DNA of 22,011 bases, taken from the NCBI GenBank assembly GCA_964423195.1, contig CAYRDY010000028.1:1-22011 (forward strand), in the 5' to 3' direction. Made by a program: the position numbers and the translations under genes. The stretch comes from CAKRHR01 sp964423195. GTDB taxonomy: Bacteria > Bacillota > Clostridia > Lachnospirales > Lachnospiraceae. The notes under the pieces are model-generated. The model searched no databases. It was not told the origin of the DNA and saw nothing but the letters and a program-made list of their open reading frames with translations. Numbering within the stretch: the stretch's first letter is position 1; each line of letters opens with the position of its first letter. Shown piece after piece: positions 7,357 through 14,011 of the stretch.

Positions 7357-8671
7357 AAGTTTGCTCTGATGATTTTTGGTCATATAAAAGATATTGACGC
7401 CCATCATTCCTTTGGAAGATATCATCAATTCCCTCGGAAAGCGTATTTTCTGCGGATTCAAAAGATATGCCTCGTACCACCCCCCCAGAAATGGCAGAAA
7501 GCAGCATTTGGACAAGACTCTTTCGATCCTCGACACTGAGCGGCTGATACAATTCGTCTGGCAGTTCATCAATCCGGCCATCGCGCATCAGCCTCTGCAG
7601 GCCCTCCTCCGTAAAGTAAGACCGCACAGCCACTTTGGATTTGTCAATCGTTTTATGATTCATCTTGATCAGCGCGCGAAGCTGTTCCTGGCTATGTCTG
7701 TCATTTTCCGGCACATATTTCAACACAAGCGGCTCGACATTCAACATGCCAAAGCATGGTTGACTGCCAATAGATACCACATGATCCGAATCGCCCGCCT
7801 GCTTATTCATATCCTGGACATACGCGATATAAGCCCCGCCATCTTCAAACCGCTGGAACATAGGCTGACAGCCGCGTTTTCTGACCTCAAAAAGTTGCCT
7901 GAAAAATTCGATGATCTCAGCGTCCTTAAAAACAAGCGCCTGGTTCAGATCAACAGAAATATTGACCGCGTACTCACTGGTGATCAGCAAATACGGCATC
8001 ATTGCCGAAGATGCGAAATGTGAGGCGACGTTATCATAATAGTAATAAACGCGATACTGACTGTTGCTTTTAGTGACAATCGAAGGCATCAGTTTTTTTA
8101 AAAAATCCAAATTGTAAATCTGTTCCTGGTAATCGGAACCGTTGCTGCCTTCCAGGCAGATCATATGATCAACCGTCAGCCCGTCCGCATTCCTGCAGAC
8201 ACATGGCAACAGATTGTAAATGAAATCAAAGTCCGACTGCATGATCATCCTGATACTGCCGTCATTTTTCAGAGCCTCATTTTCTATAATAGCCTTGAGC
8301 AGATATTCCAGATCCATTCTATTCCTGATGCATTTTATATCTGAAATCTCATGTCTGCAGATGGACTTGATATCGATCCCGGACATATAGGAAAAACTCT
8401 CGATAAAGCTGACGATATGCTGTCTGACCGCATAATTTTCATCGCCGTAACGCTCTTTTAAATATTCTTCCCAGAGCATGTCGTACTCGTATGGCGACAG
8501 ATTGAGCGCACTCAAAAGTTTGCCCATCCTGACCCTGTCCGCGGAAATACGCTGCCCGTTTTTCATGAGCGCGATGTAGCTCCTCGTAAACCCGCTGATC
8601 TTTGCCAGCTGATTCTCCGTCAGCTTCGACTGATAAATATATTTTTCCAAGTACTTTGCAAAATTCGACAT
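7163..8671 (-). CDS. XRE-family helix-turn-helix regulator, 3' end disrupted
   Basis: As it stands the frame gives 502 residues from the second of two adjacent ATGs, behind AAAGAGG. Residues 5-60 form an XRE-type helix-turn-helix (LTENQLAKISGFTRSYIALM, then ISADRVRMGKLLSALNLS). The remainder is a long sensory or unknown domain of the kind found in large Lachnospiraceae XRE proteins. After about codon 425 the protein becomes foreign: the last 55-60 residues are basic and read straight through the inserted element. A GGG run at 7400-7402 is the likely site of a one-base frameshift; removing one G joins the frame to VNIFYMTKNHQSKL and on to the detached tail at 7022-7154. The gene is therefore probably a pseudogene or a truncated regulator. 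Its leader carries the two-hairpin element also found before the aminopeptidase gene. Confidence 0.8.
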   Translation of the reverse strand: MSNFAKYLEKYIYQSKLTENQLAKISGFTRSYIALMKNGQRISADRVRMGKLLSALNLSPYEYDMLWEEYLKERYGDENYAVRQHIVSFIESFSYMSGIDIKSICRHEISDIKCIRNRMDLEYLLKAIIENEALKNDGSIRMIMQSDFDFIYNLLPCVCRNADGLTVDHMICLEGSNGSDYQEQIYNLDFLKKLMPSIVTKSNSQYRVYYYYDNVASHFASSAMMPYLLITSEYAVNISVDLNQALVFKDAEIIEFFRQLFEVRKRGCQPMFQRFEDGGAYIAYVQDMNKQAGDSDHVVSIGSQPCFGMLNVEPLVLKYVPENDRHSQEQLRALIKMNHKTIDKSKVAVRSYFTEEGLQRLMRDGRIDELPDELYQPLSVEDRKSLVQMLLSAISGGVVRGISFESAENTLSEGIDDIFQRNDGRQYLLYDQKSSEQTSMRHYRGASPWMKADCSVLRTPAIAGGIRKSRRSLWSRRFFAHTTLPVKCPCSLTSKLAVCMVA

Positions 8672-8674
8672 CAT

Positions 8675-8738
8675 TTCCTCTTTCTTGACGCACTTTAGTG
8701 CGTCATCAAGGTAGATTTGGAAATTTACTCCCAAACTT
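8675..8738 (-). promoter_or_regulatory. Two-hairpin 5' leader element, copy A
   Basis: In minus-strand RNA, hairpin 1 pairs GUUUGG with CCAAAU (8731-8736, 8715-8720) and hairpin 2 pairs GACGCAC with GUGCGUC around a UAAA loop (8687-8704). Between them is the invariant CUACCUUGAU. The ribosome site AAAGAGG follows hairpin 2 directly. Copy B lies before the aminopeptidase gene. Confidence 0.6.
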
Positions 8739-8772
8739 TCCCTGCATGGCCGCAGTATCTTGTACGCGTATT

Positions 8773-8801
8773 ATTATATACTCAAGGCGCGGGGCGCGCA
8801 A
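8773..8801 (-). promoter_or_regulatory. Promoter of the XRE regulator
   Basis: Minus strand: TTGCGC (8796-8801), 17 bases, TATAAT (8773-8778). Transcription from here would give a leader of roughly 95 bases that includes both hairpins. Confidence 0.5.
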
Positions 8802-8869
8802 GCATTTTCCCATATTATTCGTCTACTCAGAAATGCCGTCAATAAAAATCGCCATATCGGGCTTTTATA

Positions 8870-8892
8870 AAATTTACCTCAGAGGTAAATTT
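8870..8892. promoter_or_regulatory. Palindromic operator of the toxin-antitoxin operon
   Basis: AAATTTACCTC and GAGGTAAATTT are perfect 11-bp arms around one A. The site lies directly upstream of the -35 box of the toxin gene, where a helix-turn-helix antitoxin would bind to repress its own operon. Confidence 0.65.
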
Positions 8893-8896
8893 GACC

Positions 8897-8925
8897 TTGA
8901 CGAAATAAAATATCCATGTTATGAT
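8897..8925 (+). promoter_or_regulatory. Promoter of the toxin-antitoxin operon
   Basis: TTGACG (8897-8902), exactly 17 bases, TATGAT (8920-8925); near-consensus sigma-A type. It lies about 30 bases before the toxin start. Confidence 0.75.
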
Positions 8926-8956
8926 AGATTTGTAAATTTGAAAGAGAGATGATGGT

Positions 8957-9253
8957 TTGGATATCACGTACAAAAACAAAAAAATTGAAAAGATTTGTAC
9001 AGATCCCAAAACTGCAGAAAAAAACTACGGTCGGGAAATGGCCGATAAAATATCTCAACGTTTAGATGAGATTAATGCTGCAGATACTGTTGAGATGATG
9101 ATACAGTTTCATATTGGGCGATGCCATCCTCTTGCGCAGAACAGAAAAGGACAATACGCAATGGATTTAGTCCATCCGTACAGATTAGTTTTTGAGAAGG
9201 ATAGAGATGAGATTCAAATAGTAACCATTTTGGAAATTGTTGATTATCATTAA
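8957..9253 (+). CDS. higB: HigB/RelE-like toxin
   Basis: 98 residues starting at TTG; no ATG exists in frame upstream, and a GAGAG stretch lies about 9 bases before it. The protein (MDITYKNKKIEKICTDPKTA at the start, VFEKDRDEIQIVTILEIVDYH at the end) has the size, charge and strand-rich end of the RelE/ParE superfamily, HigB branch. QFHIGRCHPLAQNRKGQYAM matches the central loop with basic residues. Such toxins cleave mRNA at the ribosome. The antitoxin gene follows after 17 bases, in the toxin-first order typical of higBA. The locus is visibly more A+T-rich than its neighbours, which suggests horizontal gain. Confidence 0.8.
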   Translation: MDITYKNKKIEKICTDPKTAEKNYGREMADKISQRLDEINAADTVEMMIQFHIGRCHPLAQNRKGQYAMDLVHPYRLVFEKDRDEIQIVTILEIVDYH

Positions 9254-9270
9254 ATCAAGGAGGCATCACA

Positions 9271-10323
9271 ATGGTGAGAAGTCGCAGTTATATTGCAACG
9301 CCACCTGGGGCGACGATAAAAGAACAGCTGAATGACAGAGGTATGAGCCAAAAGGAGTTTGCAGCCAGGATGGATATGTCTGAGAAGCATATCAGCAAGC
9401 TTATAAATGGCGATGTACAGCTTACTGCTGAGACTGCAGTCAGATTAGAGATGGTTCTCGGTGTCCCGGCTAAATTCTGGAATAATCTTGAGGCTATCTA
9501 TAGAGAGAAGATGATAAAAGCAGCGGCTGAAAATGCGATGGATGCAGATGCTGAAATAGCAAAGCGATTTCCTTATAATGAAATGGCTCAACTTGGATGG
9601 ATTCCGGAGGCTAGAAACGCTAGGGAAAGGGTTATTTATCTTAGGAAATACTTTGAGGTGGTTGAACTATCACTTTTGGAAAATGCGCTGATTACAAAAA
9701 TTGCCTGCAGAAGGCTGGTAATTACGGAGAAGAGTGATTTGGCTTTGATGGCTTGGGCTCAGGAGTTAAAAATCAAAGCACGTGATATACAGACCGCTCC
9801 AATCAATATTAAGGGACTTATTGCAACAATACCCGAAATCAGAAAGATGACGACCCTTAAGCCGATGGATTTCTGCCCGAAGATTAAAAATTGTCTTTCA
9901 GATTGCGGAATTGCGCTGGTATTTCTTCCGCATTTAAAGGGATCGTTTTTGCAGGGCGCAACTTTTATGGATGGCAATAAGATTGTAGTAGGTCTGACCA
10001 CCAGAGGAAAAGACGCTGATAAATTTTGGTTCAGTTTATTTCATGAACTGGCGCATATTGTTCTAGGGCATGTGGGGCAACCTGGCGGGACATCGGATGA
10101 TGATGAAAACGCCGCTAATAAATGGTCGGAAGATACGCTTATTAAGTCTGATGATTTTGAACATTTTAAAAACGGGCATGATTATTCAGAAAAAAATGTG
10201 ATTCGTTTCGCCAGGGAACAAGGAGTGGCACCGGGGATTGTCGTTGGAAGAATGCAGTTAGAAGGCCTGATCAAGTACAACATGCTGAACCATTTAAAAG
10301 AAAAATATGAGATAGCTGCGTAG
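9271..10323 (+). CDS. higA: HigA-like antitoxin fused to an ImmA/IrrE zinc-peptidase domain
   Basis: 350 residues; AAGGAGG lies 8 bases before the ATG. Residues 13-72 form the HigA/VapI-type helix-turn-helix (GATIKEQLNDRGMSQKEFAA, HISKLINGDVQLT, then MVLGVPAKFWNNLE). The rest is an ImmA/IrrE-like domain with the zinc motif HELAH (H258, E259, H262) and a downstream DENAANKWSED (about 278-288) that can give the third ligand. Ordinary HigA is about 100 residues, so this is the long fused form. It should neutralise the toxin and repress the operon; the peptidase part may cleave the protein itself or a partner under stress, by analogy with ImmA. It ends in TAG, so TAG serves as a stop in this genome. 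Confidence 0.85.
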   Translation: MVRSRSYIATPPGATIKEQLNDRGMSQKEFAARMDMSEKHISKLINGDVQLTAETAVRLEMVLGVPAKFWNNLEAIYREKMIKAAAENAMDADAEIAKRFPYNEMAQLGWIPEARNARERVIYLRKYFEVVELSLLENALITKIACRRLVITEKSDLALMAWAQELKIKARDIQTAPINIKGLIATIPEIRKMTTLKPMDFCPKIKNCLSDCGIALVFLPHLKGSFLQGATFMDGNKIVVGLTTRGKDADKFWFSLFHELAHIVLGHVGQPGGTSDDDENAANKWSEDTLIKSDDFEHFKNGHDYSEKNVIRFAREQGVAPGIVVGRMQLEGLIKYNMLNHLKEKYEIAA

Positions 10324-10356
10324 ATAAGTATGGGATAGCTGTATAGATAAAAATGG
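10311..10356 (+). repeat. 23-bp tandem duplication at the antitoxin 3' end
   Basis: Units 10311-10333 and 10334-10356 both start GATAGCTG and end ATGG, with 4 differences. The first unit contains the antitoxin stop codon, so this is a small local duplication past the gene end. Confidence 0.6.
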
Positions 10357-10390
10357 TTTTTGCTTATAGAAGATAGAGAAGAATAATGCT

Positions 10391-10410
10391 TTCGCCGCCT
10401 GCGCGGCGAA
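10391..10410 (+). terminator. G+C-rich hairpin after the toxin-antitoxin operon
   Basis: TTCGCCGC and GCGGCGAA pair perfectly (8 bp) around CTGC. Only a short AAAAATTT follows after 10 bases, so it is a weak intrinsic terminator at best. It separates the antitoxin from the VOC gene. Confidence 0.45.
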
Positions 10411-10446
10411 GCAGCAGCATAAAAATTTAAGGAGGCATGGATCACT

Positions 10447-10854
10447 ATGGAAATTGTTAAAAAAGTCCTTCATGTAGGGATCAGTGTCCGCGACATGGAT
10501 ACATCCCTTCAATGGTACGAAAAAATCCTTGGGTTCAAACTCGTGTCGGATGACGGATTTGTCCCGCCGCTCAGGGCAAGGGTCTGCTTTATTCAGAATG
10601 GGAATTTTCAGATCGAGCTTTTTGAATATAAAGCGCCTAAACCCCTGCCGGCTGACCGCCTGACACCGAACAGCGACCTGCAGACGATCGGCACGAAACA
10701 CGTTGCTTTTGAGGTTGACGACATGAAAAAAATGAAAGATCACCTGCTCGAAAACAATGTGGATATCGCCCATGAGGTCAATATGAACGGAAATTCGGTC
10801 ATGTTTATCAGAGATCCGGACGGCGTATTGATCGAACTGATTGAAAACAGATAA
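10447..10854 (+). CDS. VOC-superfamily (glyoxalase/dioxygenase-like) protein
   Basis: 135 residues, a single two-repeat VOC domain covering the whole chain. The first betaalphabetabetabeta half begins KKVLHVGISVRDMDTSLQWY and the second IGTKHVAFEVDDMKKMKDHL, ending in the typical FIRDPDGVLIELIE. Likely metal ligands are H9, E57, H85 and E130, the standard pattern for metal-dependent VOC enzymes. AAGGAGG lies about 12 bases upstream, a rather long spacing. The substrate cannot be told from sequence; glyoxalase I, epimerase and ring-cleaving dioxygenase all share this fold. It is followed by an EthD-like gene after 25 bases, so the two may act in one catabolic or detoxifying step. Confidence 0.8.
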   Translation: MEIVKKVLHVGISVRDMDTSLQWYEKILGFKLVSDDGFVPPLRARVCFIQNGNFQIELFEYKAPKPLPADRLTPNSDLQTIGTKHVAFEVDDMKKMKDHLLENNVDIAHEVNMNGNSVMFIRDPDGVLIELIENR

Positions 10855-10879
10855 ATGAAGATATAAGGAGATGGAAAAG

Positions 10880-11677
10880 ATGGCTGTCATGAATAAGACG
10901 CTGATTATGCACCACATAAACGACATTGACAATATCCCCGCGATGGAGCGCTGGTTTGTCCATCACCACTGCCCGGAGGTCATGGCTCAGGAGCCGTGGC
11001 TGACCCGCTATGTCATGTACCGGGTGATGCCGCCGGCCAAAGGCATGGAGGACATCGGCTTTTTTAATTACCGCGTCCATGAGAACTTAGGGCTCGACGT
11101 CGAGGGGCGGCGCAGCCTGCGCGGCCTGCTCGGCATGACGCCGGAGCCGTGTGAAAACGCGATGACGGTCGCTATCGCCAATGTCCCCGCCGAGCCAACG
11201 GAGGATTTCTTCGGACAGACGATGAACCACGCCGACGGCGCGTTCATCCGCTTTGTCTATATGTTTTCCTACCCGAAGGGGGTGCCGGAGGAAAAGGGCG
11301 AAGAATGGTTTTTGAATACCTTTGCCCCTGATGCCTGCAAGCTGCCGGGCCTGCTCAAATTCTTCTCGCACAAGGCCTATGAGAAACAGTATCCACCAAT
11401 TCCTCTGCCGGAGGGCGATGGCACGCCGGAATTCGTCGATGTCAGCGAAGACGATATCTTTTTCCACAGATGGCACCGCGTCTGCGAGATGTGGTTCAGG
11501 AACAATTCCGCCTGGACCAATGCCTTTGTCGACAACCCGCCGGACTGGACCGTGCCGGAATGGGCCACGCGACAGACTTTCCCGTTCGTGGAACCGATGA
11601 AGGACTTTGTCTGCACAAGTCTGCTGGAGCGGCCGGATCAGAACATGCTCAAGCACTATGACGGATGCGTGTTCTAA
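10880..11677 (+). CDS. EthD-like dimeric alpha/beta-barrel protein
   Basis: 265 residues from ATG 10880, which has AAGGAG 9 bases before it; an ATG at 10871 abuts that site and is less likely. The N-terminal half (MHHINDIDNIPAMERWFVHH, HCPEVMAQEPWLTRYVMYRV) has the look of an EthD/NIPSNAP-type ferredoxin-like fold. The middle (FIRFVYMFSYPKGVPEEKGE, WFLNTFAPDACKLPGLLKFF) looks like a second, related half. It is rich in Trp, His and Phe and has no signal peptide or membrane helix. Function is unknown; distant members modify aromatic or ether compounds or sit beside oxygenases. Pairing with the VOC gene is the only hint of a pathway. Family assignment is tentative. Confidence 0.6.
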   Translation: MAVMNKTLIMHHINDIDNIPAMERWFVHHHCPEVMAQEPWLTRYVMYRVMPPAKGMEDIGFFNYRVHENLGLDVEGRRSLRGLLGMTPEPCENAMTVAIANVPAEPTEDFFGQTMNHADGAFIRFVYMFSYPKGVPEEKGEEWFLNTFAPDACKLPGLLKFFSHKAYEKQYPPIPLPEGDGTPEFVDVSEDDIFFHRWHRVCEMWFRNNSAWTNAFVDNPPDWTVPEWATRQTFPFVEPMKDFVCTSLLERPDQNMLKHYDGCVF

Positions 11678-11694
11678 ACATGACCTGAACAGAC

Positions 11695-11743
11695 CGGGGA
11701 AGCGCAAATGGGCGTTGTGATAAATGCTTTTTACGCTTCCCCG
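11695..11743. terminator. Inverted repeat between convergent genes
   Basis: CGGGGAAGCG and CGCTTCCCCG (10 bp, perfect) with a 29-base loop, between the EthD-like gene (plus) and the phosphatase gene (minus). No long T run follows, so terminator function is only probable. Confidence 0.45.
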
Positions 11744-11772
11744 CAAAATATATGCTTTATCATATACCTAGC

Positions 11773-12530
11773 CTATACGCCCGGCTCATATCCGATCGAG
11801 AAGATTTCATATGGGACGCTGTACGCGCCGTNNNNNNNNNNNNNNNNNNNNNNNNNNNNNNNNNNNNNNNNNNNNNNNNNNNNNNNNNNNNNNNNNNNNN
11901 NNNNNNNNNNNNNNNNNNNNNNNNNNNNNNNACGCCCGGCTCATATCCGATCGAGAAGATTTCATATGGGACGCTGTACGCGCCGTCGGCATACGATGAC
12001 TTATACACCGAGCAGTTTCCGACATATTTCGACCAGTAAGACCCCTTCGAATCCGGCGTCAGATACTCCAGGGCGCCCTTCATGGCAATCGCGTGGGTCG
12101 CGATCAGAATATTTTTGGGCTCATCCGTCCGGATATCTCTCAAAAATTCGCCCAGCCGCGCGATCACATGCGCGAGGCTTTCCATGCCCTCCGGCGCCGG
12201 ATGATGGACAAAATCGCTGAAAAAATAGCGGATCTCCGGCGCAGGATTTTCCATGCTGCTCCCCTCATAGGGACCGTAATCCATCTCCAGGAGCCGCTCA
12301 TCCGTAAAGATTTCCGCCCGGTCCCCGGCAACGATTCTCGCCGTCTGGGCCGCGCGGGTCAGCGGGCTCGCATACACCGCGTCAAAGCGCACATCCTGTT
12401 CCTCAAAGAAGCGATGTACCCGCTCCGCCTGACAGATACCGTTCTCATTGAGCGGCAAATTGCTTCGCCCCTGCAGCCGCTTCTCCCTGTTCTTCGCCGT
12501 CTCCCCATGCCTCACGATATAGATCGTCAT
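11773..12530 (-). CDS. Histidine phosphatase (phosphoglycerate mutase-like), interrupted by an assembly gap
   Basis: Starts MTIYIVRHGETAKN behind GGGGTGA; the RHG motif carries the phospho-accepting histidine H8. Other landmarks of the branch are RLQGRSNLPLNENG, VYASPLTRAAQTA and a second catalytic histidine in IATHAIAMKG. The end, SYADGAYSVPYEIFSIGYEPG, is reached just before the gap. Removing the 100 N and one copy of the flanking 55-bp repeat restores an in-frame end at GYEPGV and TAG (11773-11775), giving 200 residues, normal for a small cobC/GpmB-type phosphatase. The substrate is not determinable. As printed, the frame is broken only by the gap. Confidence 0.85.
11777..11986. other. Assembly gap flanked by an identical 55-bp repeat
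   Basis: 11777-11831 and 11932-11986 are identical, on either side of 100 N (11832-11931). Equal 55-base contig ends are what a de Bruijn assembly with k=55 leaves when two overlapping contigs are scaffolded, so no sequence is probably missing here. Confidence 0.85.
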
Positions 12531-12688
12531 CACCGTCACCCCTTCGTCAATGCTCCGATCGTGCGCTTCTTTCTGATACCGGTTTGCCTGCCGCATGTCT
12601 GTGACCTGCGTGGGCCGGCCACAGAACCTTTACAACAGATTATAAATAAATGCCTATAGCTGTTTAAAGGTCTTTTCTCCATGGCTGT

Positions 12689-13978
12689 TTAATGTTTCGG
12701 GACGATTTTTTCGATGCCGCCCATGTATGGCCGCAGCGCCTTCGGGATATTCACGCTGCCGTCCGCGTTGAGGTTGTTTTCTAGGAAGGCGATCAGCATC
12801 CGCGGCGGCGCCACCACCGTGTTGTTGAGCGTGTGCGCCAGATATTTCTTCCCGTCCTCGCCGCTGACACGGATCTTCAGGCGCCTGGCCTGAGCGTCGC
12901 CGAGATTGGAACAGCTGCCGACCTCAAAATATTTCTTTTGCCTTGGGGACCATGCCTCCACATCGCAGGACTTCACTTTCAGATCGGCCAAGTCGCCCGA
13001 ACAGCATTCCAGCGTGCGCACCGGAATGTCCATGGAGCGGAACAGATCAACCGTATTCTGCCACAGCCTGTCATACCACATCTTGCTGTCCTCCGGCCTG
13101 CAGACGACGATCATCTCCTGTTTCTCAAATTGATGGATCCGATAAACGCCGCGCTCCTCGATGCCGTGCGCTCCCTTCTCCTTTCTGAAGCACGGCGAAT
13201 AACTCGTCAGCGTCTTCGGCAGCTCCGACTCCTGAAGCACGGTATCTATAAATTTGCCGATCATCGAGTGTTCGCTCGTGCCGATCAGATACAGGTCCTC
13301 GCCCTCGATCTTGTACATCATGGCCTCCATCTCGTCAAAGCTCATGACGCCGGTCACCACGTTGCTGCGAATCATAAAAGGCGGCACACAGTAGGTAAAC
13401 CCGCGGTCGATCATAAAATCGCGCGCGTAGGCGATGACCGCGGAGTGAAGGCGGGCGATATCGCCCATCAGATAATAGAAACCGTTGCCCGCCACCTTTC
13501 TGGCCGCGTCAAAATCGATGCCGTCAAAGCGCTCCATGATCTCCGTGTGGTAGGGAACCTCAAAATCCGGCACCACCGGCTCGCCGAAGCGCTCAATCTC
13601 CACATTCTCACTGTCATCCCTGCCGATCGGCACTGACGGGTCGATGATGTTCGGGATCACCATCATGATGCTCCTGATCTTTTCCTCGACCTCCCGCTCC
13701 TGCGCGGAGAGCTCATTCACCCTGTCCGCCTGCGCCGTGACCTGGCGCTTGATCTCCTCGGCCTCATCCCGTTTGCCCTGACCCATCAGTGCGCCGATCT
13801 GCTTGGACAGCTTATTCCTGTTGGCGCGCAGGGCCTCGACCTCGCTTTTGATATCGCGGTTGCGCCTGTCCAAGGCGATCACCTCATCGACTAGGGGGAG
13901 CTTTTGATCCTGAAATTTCTTTCTGATATTCTCTCGGACAATCTCCGGATTCTCTCTCAAAAACTTTATATCTAACAT
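12689..13978 (-). CDS. serS: Seryl-tRNA synthetase
   Basis: 429 residues, full length, starting MLDIKFLRENPEIVRENI behind AAAGGAG. It charges tRNA-Ser with serine. Residues about 25-100 are the long helical arm that binds the tRNA. The class II core shows YLIGTSEHSM, motif 2 FRKEKGAHGIEERGVYRIHQ, VGSCSNLGDAQARR, and motif 3 near TLNNTVVAPPRMLIAFLENN, ending IPKALRPYMGGIEKI. The GTSEHSM and KEKGAHG wording resembles the archaeal-type bacterial variants more than the common PTAEVPL/SEAGSAG type. The gene follows the pullulanase gene by 33 bases on the same strand; there is no room for a T-box leader between them, so any serine control would have to lie further upstream or be absent. Confidence 0.95.
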   Translation of the reverse strand: MLDIKFLRENPEIVRENIRKKFQDQKLPLVDEVIALDRRNRDIKSEVEALRANRNKLSKQIGALMGQGKRDEAEEIKRQVTAQADRVNELSAQEREVEEKIRSIMMVIPNIIDPSVPIGRDDSENVEIERFGEPVVPDFEVPYHTEIMERFDGIDFDAARKVAGNGFYYLMGDIARLHSAVIAYARDFMIDRGFTYCVPPFMIRSNVVTGVMSFDEMEAMMYKIEGEDLYLIGTSEHSMIGKFIDTVLQESELPKTLTSYSPCFRKEKGAHGIEERGVYRIHQFEKQEMIVVCRPEDSKMWYDRLWQNTVDLFRSMDIPVRTLECCSGDLADLKVKSCDVEAWSPRQKKYFEVGSCSNLGDAQARRLKIRVSGEDGKKYLAHTLNNTVVAPPRMLIAFLENNLNADGSVNIPKALRPYMGGIEKIVPKH

Positions 13979-14011
13979 CGCTCTCGCTCCTTTTTCATCT
14001 CATGCACTCTA

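Noticed and set aside
13979..14011. T-box or other leader before serS
   Set aside because: Only 33 bases separate the genes, too short for a T-box.
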